The position numbers were made by a program, and so were the translations under genes. A model generated the notes under the pieces. It made no database searches. It was not told the DNA's origin and was given only the letters and a program-made list of their open reading frames with translations. Below, piece after piece: positions 44,323 through 51,887 of a stretch of 64,000 nt of DNA. Position 1 is the first letter of the stretch. Each line of letters begins with the position of its first letter. The stretch covers positions 1 to 64,000 of the forward strand of contig JBBRVE010000004.1 of the NCBI GenBank assembly GCA_038247245.1, written 5' to 3'. This DNA is from JAPWJZ01 sp038247245 (lineage in GTDB: Bacteria; Pseudomonadota; Alphaproteobacteria; Micavibrionales; UBA2020).

Positions 44323-44832
44323 TTATTTATGCGCCGAAATAATACCGCAAGCGACGCGTTCGCCTGAATCACCGGACGGGTCTGTTTTGTAATCATCCGG
44401 CTTGGCATGGATCATCAGCGCCGATCCGTCGGCATCATGCAACGCCGCCATGTCCATCGTGGTCGTATAAAATTCCGCAGCCCCGGTGCCATCCGCCGCC
44501 ACGAACAAATTCGGCAGGTCGCCGTCATGCGGCCCTTCCGCGTTCATGAAGCCATGCTTTTGTCCCGCTGCCGCCGCATGGCTGCCCGCACCCTTGAACC
44601 CGTCATCATGCGTGCAATGCCCCATCGCATGGAAATGCACGCCGTGCCAGCCGGGCGTCAGCCCTTTCGCCTCGACCTTCACCAGCAAGCCCTTGGTCGC
44701 TTCCGTGAATGTCGCAACGCCCGCATCAGCACCCTTCGCATCCTCGAGCTTCACCGTCACAGGCGCTTCCGCCGCCAACGCAGGCGCAGACAAGGCAAGA
44801 ATGATAGCGGTCAGGGCTAGGAATTTTTTCAT
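44323..44832 (-). CDS. sodC: Superoxide dismutase [Cu-Zn]
   Basis: 169 residues with a signal peptide (FLALTAIILALSAPALA). Metal ligands are in GVHFHAMGHC, GSHAAAAGQKHG, GPHDGDLPN and LMIHAKPDD. GERVACGII is the C-terminal signature, its Cys pairing with the Cys of GHC. It removes superoxide in the periplasm. It is monocistronic and convergent with the ECF operon. Confidence 0.95.
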   Translation of the reverse strand: MKKFLALTAIILALSAPALAAEAPVTVKLEDAKGADAGVATFTEATKGLLVKVEAKGLTPGWHGVHFHAMGHCTHDDGFKGAGSHAAAAGQKHGFMNAEGPHDGDLPNLFVAADGTGAAEFYTTTMDMAALHDADGSALMIHAKPDDYKTDPSGDSGERVACGIISAHK

Positions 44833-44915
44833 GTGACGCTCCGGTTGATTTTATGAAGGGCAAAGTTTCAGCGTGGCCGAAAGTTCCGCTTCAGAACAAT
44901 GGCGCGCGGAATGAA

Positions 44916-45218
44916 TTAGAAGTTGTCGGAGAGATAGCAAGGCGTGCAGCGCACGGGTTGCTGGTTTTCGAATTCGACCAGCATCAGCACGCCGCGCTGG
45001 CGGGCGGTGTCGAGGATGCCCTGGCTGACGTCTTCGAAGATCGCGTAATGCGCTTCGGTGCCGGCGACGATGCGGTTTTCCTGGATGGTGAACCAGAACG
45101 GGCCTTCTTCGGGGTTGCCGTCGAGGGAGGCGTGTTTATAGAAGAAGAAAGCGAGCGCGTTGCGCCCGTTCTTGAAAACTTCGTACTCGGTCACGACGGA
45201 TTTATCGGCCTGAGCCAT
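44916..45218 (-). CDS. Small protein of unknown function
   Basis: 100 residues, soluble, no signal peptide. MAQADKSVVTEYEVFKNGRN and GPFWFTIQENRIVAGTEAHYA look like a compact beta-rich domain. Two cysteines near the C-terminus (RCTPCYLSDNF) form a CxxC that could bind metal. I do not recognise the family. It lies 35 bases downstream of a 57-residue gene in the same direction, and the two likely form an operon. Confidence 0.7.
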   Translation of the reverse strand: MAQADKSVVTEYEVFKNGRNALAFFFYKHASLDGNPEEGPFWFTIQENRIVAGTEAHYAIFEDVSQGILDTARQRGVLMLVEFENQQPVRCTPCYLSDNF

Positions 45219-45253
45219 GGTAAGCGCCCCTTAGAAACTCCCCCGGACGAGGA

Positions 45254-45427
45254 TCAGCGCGTAGGATCGATGCTGTCGGCGGCGTTCATGCCTTTCGGCT
45301 TGGCGGCTGCTTCCTGCGTACGGTTAAGGGCCATGGTGGGGTTGGTTTCAAGATACGAAAACGCAATCTCCTGCGCATCCGCTCCTGTTTTCGCTCCGAC
45401 CGCTGCACTGCTTAACAGATTGGACAT
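45254..45427 (-). CDS. 57-residue protein of unknown function
   Basis: A short frame with a strong AAGGAG about eight bases before ATG 45427. It starts MSNLLSSAAVGAKTGADAQE, continues IAFSYLETNPTMALNRTQEA and ends DSIDPTR. It is Ala-rich and probably helical, with no membrane segment. The ribosome site and the tight spacing to the 100-residue gene downstream support it as real. Codon use is like its neighbours. Confidence 0.55.
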   Translation of the reverse strand: MSNLLSSAAVGAKTGADAQEIAFSYLETNPTMALNRTQEAAAKPKGMNAADSIDPTR

Positions 45428-45545
45428 CCCTTTGCGCTCCTTCCGGTATTTCTAGCCTATGCGACTATTAAACCTTAATAAAGTTAATTTTGAGTTTACA
45501 TAGGCGCGGGATTCCGCGCATGGGAAAACAGGTCGTAACCGTCTG

Positions 45546-46085
45546 TTATAACGTAGGATTTTTGGGGTGACGCGGGGTGTCGTCGAGCGGGCCGGTCAAG
45601 GGGCCGGTGACGAGGCCATTTTGCGGCCCGTTTTGGGCGCAGTTTTCGCGCAGCTGCAGCAGTTCTTTTTTCACGGCGGCAAGTTCGGTGCGCAGCTGGT
45701 CGGCCTCGTAATCCTTGTCCATGAATTTGAGGCGCGAGACATAGGTCTGGCCGTTTTCCGACGGCACGGCGGCGGCGAAATTCCAGCCGCTGTCTTTCAG
45801 CAGGCGGAACATTTCCGTTTTACCGTCATGCACGACGGAGCGCAGGTAACCGGTATCGAGCGTGCGTGAACCCGGCGCCTCGATCAGCAGGCGCGCCATG
45901 CGCACCTGATTGTTGGATACGGCCTTGGCCAGCGCCGCATCAAAAACCGCGGGCGGCGCCTCGATGTCTTTTTGCAGCAAGATGCGCAACGCCTCGATAT
46001 TGCCTTCCTTGACCGCTGTCACCAGTTGCGATTTGTATTCGGTGATGGGGTCGTCTTTGCCGCCGAAGAATGTGCGAATGCTCAT
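45546..46085 (-). CDS. Ankyrin-like helical-repeat protein
   Basis: 179 residues. Weak ankyrin-type repeats fill residues 20-115: AVKEGNIEALRILLQKDIEA, AVSNNQVRMARLLIEAPGSR and VVHDGKTEMFRLLKDSGWNF. A coiled-coil follows (YEADQLRTELAAVKKELLQL). The tail has a direct repeat (GLVTGPLTGPLDD). The start overlaps the upstream ankyrin-type gene by four bases, so the two are made together. Confidence 0.72.
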   Translation of the reverse strand: MSIRTFFGGKDDPITEYKSQLVTAVKEGNIEALRILLQKDIEAPPAVFDAALAKAVSNNQVRMARLLIEAPGSRTLDTGYLRSVVHDGKTEMFRLLKDSGWNFAAAVPSENGQTYVSRLKFMDKDYEADQLRTELAAVKKELLQLRENCAQNGPQNGLVTGPLTGPLDDTPRHPKNPTL

Positions 46086-46675
46086 GGCTTTTCTCCGGGT
46101 GCTTTGAGCTTTGGTTTGTAAACCGTTTTGCCATGCAGGGCTTCGTCGACGCTGCGTTTCAGCTGCTCCACATTGTCCAGCACCTGCTGCTGCAAACGCA
46201 CCGCTTCGATGGGGGCTACCTTTTCGAGATAGATTTTCTCGTATTCCTTCAGCGCCTTCACAATCGCGCTGATCGCCTTGTAACGGCGCTCGGCATCTTT
46301 GGATTTGTAGGTATAGCTGTGGCGTTCGTAATAATCGTCATAGCGCTCTTTGCGCGGGATGGCCTTCTGTTCGGCCTCCAGCGCGTCGATGGCGTAGGAA
46401 ACATCTGCGCCGCGCGTCAGCAGCTTGCGCAAGAACAGGTTGTTTTTTGCCGTTGCAGCATGTTCCAGCGGCTTGCCGTTATCGGCATTCACATTCGCGC
46501 CGTTCTTGATTGCCTTGTCGAACATCGTGTCGTCATTGGCGGCAATCGCGCCCAGCAGCAGCGTATTGGCTTCGTGTAGTTTTGCGGCATCCACTTGCTT
46601 CTGCGCCTCCGCTTCTGCGGCGGAAACGACATCGTGAAAAATGCTCGCTAATGTGGGCTGTTTGCCGTCGGCCAT
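46082..46675 (-). CDS. Ankyrin-repeat protein with C-terminal helical domain
   Basis: 197 residues. Residues 35-95 hold two ankyrin units (LLLGAIAANDDTMFDKAIKN, GKPLEHAATAKNNLFLRKLL, with GANVNAD and GADVSYA loops). The remainder is highly charged and helical (RRYKAISAIVKALKEYEKIY). No signal peptide. Coupled by an ATGA overlap to the next ankyrin-like gene. No partner can be named. Confidence 0.78.
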   Translation of the reverse strand: MADGKQPTLASIFHDVVSAAEAEAQKQVDAAKLHEANTLLLGAIAANDDTMFDKAIKNGANVNADNGKPLEHAATAKNNLFLRKLLTRGADVSYAIDALEAEQKAIPRKERYDDYYERHSYTYKSKDAERRYKAISAIVKALKEYEKIYLEKVAPIEAVRLQQQVLDNVEQLKRSVDEALHGKTVYKPKLKAPGEKP

Positions 46676-46746
46676 AGGTATTTAGAATCTCCGCTGGTTT
46701 GACGCATATGTTTACGACAAATAGCAGCATTCTGTCAATACGGAGT

Positions 46747-47370
46747 TTAAGGCTTAGGTGCCTGATTACGCTTGGTTTTCGGCAATGCTAGCTTGAACTG
46801 GTTACGCTCGTTCTTCTGGTGGATGTGGAACATGGCGGTATGGACGATGCTTTCCATCGGCTGGTCGGCATTGATGAGGTGCCAGTTGAGCTGGCGGAAT
46901 GCTTTCGGTTGGTTCTGCGTGATCTGGCGGCGCAGGACTTTTTTATCGGCATCGGATGCGCTGTCCTTGCGCTTGCTAACGCGGTCGAACAAAACGGAAG
47001 CAGATGCATGCAGATAAATGCCGATAAAATCTCCCCCGTTTTTATGCGCGAGCGCTTCCTGATTGGCGCGCGAAGTAGTGTCGAGGAAGGAGCCGGAAAC
47101 AATGACGCTCTTGCCGGAGCGCAGTAAACGCTCGGCTTCGGCGTGAATGTGCTTGATGAAATTCTGGATATTTTCGGGCGTGTAGGCGCTGTCAGGCAGC
47201 GGGGTTTTCGGATCGACGCCGTACATTTTTTTATGCACGACATCGGAATCCATCACGACGACGCCCGGCATTTTTTTACCAAGTTCTTCCGCCAGCGTCG
47301 TCTTGCCGCTGCCGGACATGCCGCCGATTGCGATCATCACGGGCACTTTGCGGTGCACGAGCGATGTCAT
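46747..47370 (-). CDS. P-loop kinase-like protein
   Basis: 207 residues from ATG 47370. The Walker A motif GGMSGSGKTTLAEEL is followed by VVVMDSDVVHKKMYG, typical of small-molecule kinases of the AAA_33/gluconate-kinase type, and VIVSGSFLDTTSR. Lid arginines are in RVSKRKD and LRRQITQNQP. Similar domains form the C-terminal half of proteins fused to aminoglycoside phosphotransferases. The phosphate acceptor is unknown. The C-terminus is basic. Confidence 0.78.
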   Translation of the reverse strand: MTSLVHRKVPVMIAIGGMSGSGKTTLAEELGKKMPGVVVMDSDVVHKKMYGVDPKTPLPDSAYTPENIQNFIKHIHAEAERLLRSGKSVIVSGSFLDTTSRANQEALAHKNGGDFIGIYLHASASVLFDRVSKRKDSASDADKKVLRRQITQNQPKAFRQLNWHLINADQPMESIVHTAMFHIHQKNERNQFKLALPKTKRNQAPKP

Positions 47371-47507
47371 TCGGTAATGTCTTTGGAGAAAGAAGAATAC
47401 ACCCTGGCCCCACACCTTTTATTCTTGTTGTGAGGCAGTATATTGAGTTTTTCATAACAGGTCAAGATGAATTACAAGTATTTGTATTTAAAGGGTAATT
47501 TAAATTA

Positions 47508-47541
47508 GAAAAGCCCCAGTGTTACGCCCGGGGCTTTTCAC
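47508..47541. terminator. Terminator of the nrd operon
   Basis: GAAAAGCCCC (47508-47517) pairs with GGGGCTTTTC (47530-47539). On the minus strand it lies 47 bases after the nrdB stop and is followed by T-rich sequence. Confidence 0.75.
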
Positions 47542-47587
47542 TGTGCCTTGAAGGAGATCAAGGTTATTTGGTATCGGGCTTACCCTT

Positions 47588-48574
47588 TCAGGCAGCGCCC
47601 TTGAAGGCTTCTTCCTCGAACGCTTCTTCCCAACTGCCTTGGGTCGATGCTTTCGAATATTCGGTCGCGCGGTTTTCAAAGAAGTTCGCGTGTTCCGCGC
47701 CGTTCAGCATCGCGTCCATCCAGGGCAGCGGGTTTTTCTCGATGCCGAAAACGGGCGTCAAACCCAGCTGCGTCAGGCGGCGGTCGCCGATGTAGCGGAT
47801 ATAGTCTTTCACTTCCTGCGCGGTGAGGCCTTCGATTTCGCCCATGCCGAAGGCAAGGTCGATGAACGCATCTTCGTGATGGATGATCGTCTTGCAGGCT
47901 TCCGTGATGTCGGCGCGGAGCTTGTCCGTCCACACTTCCGGGTTTTCCTGGATGAAGGTCTTGAACAGCTTGATGATCGACAGCGTGTGCAGCGTTTCAT
48001 CGCGCACCGACCATGTCACGATCTGCCCCATGCCCTTCATTTTATTGAAGCGCGGGAAGTTCATGAGCATCGCGAATGACGCGAACAGCTGCAGCCCTTC
48101 GGTAAAGCCGCCGAACACGGCCATCGTCAATGCGATGTTCGCCTTGTCATCGACGTTGAAGCCCTGCATGTAGTCGAACTTGTCCTTCATTTCCTTGTAT
48201 TTCATGAAGGCCGAATATTCGACCTCGGGCATGCCGAGGGTGTCGAGCAGGTGCGAATACGCCGCGATATGGATGGTTTCGATGTTGGAAAACGCGCAGA
48301 GCATCATCTGCACTTCCGTCGGCTTGAACACCTGACTGTAATGCTTCATGTAGCAGTTGTTCACTTCGACATCGGCCTGCGTGAAGAAGCGGAAGATCTG
48401 CGTCAGCAGGTTTTTTTCCGCGGGCGTCAGTTTCTTTTTCCAGTCGCGCACGTCTTCCGCCATCGGCACTTCTTCGGGCAGCCAGTGGACGCGCTGCTGC
48501 GTCAGCCATGCTTCGTATGCCCAAGGATAGTAGAACGGTTTATAGACGTGGTTTTCTGTCAGAAGACGCGACAT
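47588..48574 (-). CDS. nrdB: Ribonucleotide reductase class I beta subunit
   Basis: 328 residues, the short form found in many alphaproteobacteria. SNIETIHIAAYSHLL supplies iron ligands E99 and H102 and a Tyr (Y106) at the radical position of E. coli Y122, so it should be a tyrosyl-radical class Ia enzyme. VRDETLHTLSIIKLF holds the later Glu and His ligands. The C-terminal tail (WEEAFEEEAFKGAA) would dock into NrdA. It is third in nrdA, small gene, nrdB. Confidence 0.94.
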   Translation of the reverse strand: MSRLLTENHVYKPFYYPWAYEAWLTQQRVHWLPEEVPMAEDVRDWKKKLTPAEKNLLTQIFRFFTQADVEVNNCYMKHYSQVFKPTEVQMMLCAFSNIETIHIAAYSHLLDTLGMPEVEYSAFMKYKEMKDKFDYMQGFNVDDKANIALTMAVFGGFTEGLQLFASFAMLMNFPRFNKMKGMGQIVTWSVRDETLHTLSIIKLFKTFIQENPEVWTDKLRADITEACKTIIHHEDAFIDLAFGMGEIEGLTAQEVKDYIRYIGDRRLTQLGLTPVFGIEKNPLPWMDAMLNGAEHANFFENRATEYSKASTQGSWEEAFEEEAFKGAA

Positions 48575-48603
48575 GGATTATTCCTTGATAAATGACGGTA
48601 GAG

Positions 48604-48771
48604 TTATTTGCCCAAAACCTGCTTGCCCTTGACCGACACGCAGACACCCTGCGGGCAGGGTTCGATCAGGTCGAGGCGGGCGAGTTTTTCGAGATGGGTG
48701 CGGGAAACGCGGTCGCAGCGGTCGGGATCGTTGACGGCGCGCAGCGTTTGCAGTTCATCTGTGTTCAGCAT
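48604..48771 (-). CDS. 55-residue protein between nrdA and nrdB, winged-helix-like
   Basis: ATG 48771 is preceded by GGAG at nine bases, and the frame ends 29 bases before nrdB. The sequence (MLNTDELQTLRAVNDPDRCD, RVSRTHLEKLARLDLIEPCP, QGVCVSVKGKQVLGK) has the pattern helix, helix, then a beta hairpin with VSVKGKQVL, like a minimal winged helix in which ARLDLI is the end of the recognition helix. It has three cysteines. It is not NrdR and not a glutaredoxin. It may be a small DNA- or protein-binding regulator of the operon. Confidence 0.65.
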   Translation of the reverse strand: MLNTDELQTLRAVNDPDRCDRVSRTHLEKLARLDLIEPCPQGVCVSVKGKQVLGK

Positions 48772-48850
48772 GTCTGTTTTCTCCGATGATAAAGCTTCAC
48801 AAGTCTTCGCGTGGTGTCTTTTTTTTATCGTTATAGTCTTTGAATCTAAA

Positions 48851-50671
48851 TTACTGGCAGGCCAGGCATTCGTCGTATTTGGTGCCGGAAGACGATGCTG
48901 CGTTCAGCTCCGCCTTTTTCAGCTTGCCGTCGCCGCCATGCGCGTTTTCGGCGCGCTGGATCGATTTCGAGCGGCAGTAATACAGCGATTTCACGCCTTT
49001 TTTCCAGGCCATCCAGTGAATTTGGTGCAGGTCGCGCTTGTGCACGTCTGCGGGCAGGAACACGTTCAGCGACTGCGCCTGGCAAATGTAAGGAGTACGG
49101 TCAGCCGCGTGTTCGATCAGCCAGCGCTGGTCGAGTTCGAACGCGGTCTTGAACACATCCTTTTCATCCTGTGACAGGAAGTCGAGATGCTGGACGGAAC
49201 CTTCATGCGTGGTGATATCCGACCACACATCGTCATTGTTCATTCCTTTTGCTTCCAGCACCAGCTCCAGCGCCTTGTTGCGCACAAGGTGCGAACCGGA
49301 CAGGGTCTTGTGCGTGTAGGCGTTGGCGGAGTTGGGCTCGATGCCGGGGCTTGCGCCGCCGGTGATGATCGAAATCGACGCGGTGGGCGCAATCGCGATC
49401 TTGTTCGAGAAACGCTCCATGATGCCGTATTCTTTTGCATCGGGGCACGGGCCGCGCTCGTGGGCCAGTTTGACGCTTGCAGCGTCAGCGCCTGCTTTCA
49501 GGTGCTTGAACATGCGCTTGTTCCAGACTTTCGCCATCACGGATTCAAGCGGGATCATTTTGGTTTGCAGGAAGCTGTGGAAGCCCATCACGCCCAAACC
49601 GATCGAGCGTTCGCGCATCGCTGCGTATTTCGCGCGCATCATGCTGTCGGGCGCGCGGCGGATGAAATCTTCCAGCACGTTGTCGAGGAAGCGGCAGATA
49701 TCTTCCACAAATGTCGGGTGATCTTCCCATTCCTCGAAGTTTTCGAGGTTGACGGAGGACAGGCAGCAGACCGCGGTGCGTTCCTGACCGTGATGGTCTT
49801 TGCCGGTGGGCAAAGTGATCTCGGAGCAGAGGTTCGACATCTTCACGTTCAGGCCGGCCAGTTTATGGTGTTCCGGAATGGCGCGGTTCACATGGTCGGA
49901 GAACAGCAGGTAGGGTTCGCCGGTTTCGATGCGGGCGGTCAGGATGCGGATCCAGAGCGCACGTGCGTTGACGCGCTCGATGATCGCGCCGTCCTTGGCG
50001 GAGGTCAGCGCCCATTCTTCGTCTTTTTCAACAGCGCGCATGAACGCGTCCGAGATAACGACCCCATGGTGCAGGTTGAGCGCCTTGCGGTTGGGATCGC
50101 CGCCCGAGGGTTTGCGCATTTCGATGAATTCCTCGATCTCGGGATGCGAGATGGGGAGATACACGGCGGCGGAGCCACGGCGCAGCGAACCTTGGGAGAT
50201 TGCAAGAGTGAGGGAGTCCATCACGCGGATGAACGGGACGATGCCGGAGGTCTTGCCGTTCTTGCCGACTTTTTCGCCGATGGAGCGCAGGTTGCCCCAA
50301 TAGGAACCGATCCCGCCGCCGCGCGACGCGAGCCAGACGTTTTCATTCCAGAGGTCGACGATGCCGCTGAGGCTGTCATCGGTTTCGTTCAGGAAGCAGG
50401 AAATGGGCAGGCCGCGATCGGTGCCGCCGTTCGACAGGACGGGCGTTGCGGGCATGAACCACAATTTGGAGATATAGTCATAAAGACGCTGCGCATGGGC
50501 CGCATCATCCGAATAGGACATGGCGACGCGCGCAAAAAGATCCTGGAAAGATTCGCCCGGAAGCAGGTAACGGTCCAGCAAAGTCGCCTTGCCGAATTCC
50601 GTCAAATTGGAATCGCGCGCGCGGTCAATAGTGACCTTGGCGCCCTTCGCCACTTGTGCAACATCAAACAT
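48851..50671 (-). CDS. nrdA: Ribonucleotide reductase class I alpha subunit
   Basis: 606 residues. The N-terminal ATP-cone present in E. coli NrdA is absent; the protein begins directly with TEFGKATLLDRYLLPGESFQ. GLPISCFLNE and AVCCLSSVNL carry the redox cysteines and MSNLCSEITLP the thiyl-radical Cys with its Asn and Glu. GIEPNSANAYTHKTLSG lies late in the barrel, and the C-terminal CLAC (602-605) is the electron-relay pair reduced by thioredoxin. It converts NDPs to dNDPs. Lacking the cone, it should not have the usual dATP overall-activity switch. Confidence 0.95.
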   Translation of the reverse strand: MFDVAQVAKGAKVTIDRARDSNLTEFGKATLLDRYLLPGESFQDLFARVAMSYSDDAAHAQRLYDYISKLWFMPATPVLSNGGTDRGLPISCFLNETDDSLSGIVDLWNENVWLASRGGGIGSYWGNLRSIGEKVGKNGKTSGIVPFIRVMDSLTLAISQGSLRRGSAAVYLPISHPEIEEFIEMRKPSGGDPNRKALNLHHGVVISDAFMRAVEKDEEWALTSAKDGAIIERVNARALWIRILTARIETGEPYLLFSDHVNRAIPEHHKLAGLNVKMSNLCSEITLPTGKDHHGQERTAVCCLSSVNLENFEEWEDHPTFVEDICRFLDNVLEDFIRRAPDSMMRAKYAAMRERSIGLGVMGFHSFLQTKMIPLESVMAKVWNKRMFKHLKAGADAASVKLAHERGPCPDAKEYGIMERFSNKIAIAPTASISIITGGASPGIEPNSANAYTHKTLSGSHLVRNKALELVLEAKGMNNDDVWSDITTHEGSVQHLDFLSQDEKDVFKTAFELDQRWLIEHAADRTPYICQAQSLNVFLPADVHKRDLHQIHWMAWKKGVKSLYYCRSKSIQRAENAHGGDGKLKKAELNAASSSGTKYDECLACQ

Positions 50672-50816
50672 GAATCATCTCCCCGTAATACTTCGATTTA
50701 TTCTTTTTTTTATTGTTTTCCGCTTCGACTCTCCGCGATAAGCCATTCAAATTGATTGAAAAGCAGACCTTGGAAATACAGGTAAAGGCACTAAGCCTTG
50801 TGACCTGATAAGAGAA

Positions 50817-50844
50817 AGCATACCACATCTTGGGGGTCTGTCTA
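50817..50844 (-). promoter_or_regulatory. nrdA promoter candidate with possible operator in the spacer
   Basis: Minus strand TAGACA (50839-50844), 16 bases, TATGCT (50817-50822). The spacer, with ACCCCCAAGATGTGGTA across its edges (50821-50837), has partial dyad symmetry and sits where NrdR boxes often do, but it matches the NrdR consensus only loosely. The leader to the nrdA ATG would be about 140 bases and includes a GANTC site at 50727. Confidence 0.4.
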
Positions 50845-51042
50845 GAAAAGCGACCGACATAAATTTTCAGTGCGGGCCATATTTTTTCTTGACCAGCAAC
50901 AATGCGCAGGAAAAACGGGGCTTCCTGACGAAAACTTTTTTTTGGCCGCGAACCGCTCATTTTTCCTATCCACGGCAGTCAGGGAAAATCATGCTGACTG
51001 TTATAAAGATATGGTAAGAACGGACGCAAATTTCAACTATTT

Positions 51043-51101
51043 GAGTCGCTCCAGAATATCACTGACTCGTTAAACAAGTGTTAAGATCGCGGCGCGGAGT
51101 C
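51043..51101. promoter_or_regulatory. CtrA-type site flanked by three GANTC sites in the nrdA/ankyrin gap
   Basis: The 465 bases from 50672 to 51136 hold no convincing gene. Within them lies TTAA-ACAAGTG-TTAA (51070-51084), a full CtrA consensus, with GANTC sites at 51043, 51064 and 51097. It is about 230 bases upstream of the predicted nrdA promoter and just after the 3' end of an ankyrin gene. Confidence 0.5.
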
Positions 51102-51136
51102 CGGCGCGGGAATTTCGCAATAATATTTCAAAAAGC

Positions 51137-51886
51137 TCAGGGTGATTTCGGCTTAAACGTCGCCGTGCGCGGTGCGGCAAGCGGCGTGCCCGCGCCGGTC
51201 TTCAAATTCTGGATCACGTTTTCGACGTCTTTTTTGCGTGCTGTTTCGGTGCGGTGTTCGACCACGATATTGATTTCGGATTCCAGCCCCGTTTCGATTG
51301 CGAATGTCATGTGCCGCGCTTCATCCAGCGCGGTGTTGCCCATTTTATCGCGCAGGGTTTCATCCATCCCATGCGCCAGCAGCACGCGGATCACGTCCTG
51401 CGCGCCCCTGTCATCATCCGCCCAGATCGCGTAATGCAACGCGCTTTGTTCTTCGCGGTTCACGGCATTCACGGCTGCGCCATGTTTGATCAGCGCGGTT
51501 GCACAATCGGCGCAACCCGCGCGTGATGCCGACATCATCGGCGTATAAAGCTGCGCATTGCCAAGGTTGGCATCCGCGCCTTTTTCCAGCAGCCATTCGA
51601 CGGCATGCACATGGCGCTTGGACGTTGCCACCAGCAGCGGCGTTTCGCCGACGATGTTGCGCGCATGGATATCCGCACCGGCATTCAGCAAGGCTTCCAT
51701 CACCTTCATATGCCCGTGATACGCGGCAAGGTGCAGCGCGGTCGTGCCCATCACCTGCTTGGTCGCCTTGTCGGCAACCGCTTCCTTCGCAAGGTTGGGA
51801 TAGGCCGCCAGCATGTTGCGCACACCCTGGTCATGGCCGCGCGCTGCAAGGTCGAGGAATTGTTCAAGCAAAACCGGCTTCGACAT
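51137..51886 (-). CDS. Ankyrin-repeat protein
   Basis: 249 residues from ATG 51886, one base after the stop of the upstream ankyrin gene. Five repeats cover residues 5-190, e.g. GTTALHLAAYHGHMKVMEAL, GADIHARNIVGETPLLVATS and GADANLGNAQLYTPMMSASR. A conserved helix (KKDVENVIQNLKTG) leads to the tail TPLAAPRTATFKPKSP, which is strikingly like the end of the upstream paralogue. No signal peptide. Partner unknown. Confidence 0.87.
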   Translation of the reverse strand: MSKPVLLEQFLDLAARGHDQGVRNMLAAYPNLAKEAVADKATKQVMGTTALHLAAYHGHMKVMEALLNAGADIHARNIVGETPLLVATSKRHVHAVEWLLEKGADANLGNAQLYTPMMSASRAGCADCATALIKHGAAVNAVNREEQSALHYAIWADDDRGAQDVIRVLLAHGMDETLRDKMGNTALDEARHMTFAIETGLESEINIVVEHRTETARKKDVENVIQNLKTGAGTPLAAPRTATFKPKSP

Positions 51887-51887
51887 G

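Noticed and set aside
49187..50755. 522-codon plus-strand frame opposite nrdA
   Set aside because: Antisense shadow; the minus strand carries complete NrdA motifs.
50821..50837. NrdR box upstream of nrdA
   Set aside because: The position is right, but ACCCCCAAGATGTGGTA matches ACACwATATATwGTGT poorly and no second box was found 31-32 bases away; kept only as part of the promoter entry.
50870..51073. 67-codon plus-strand frame in the nrdA/ankyrin gap
   Set aside because: No ribosome site, no domain and an atypical composition; treated as non-coding.
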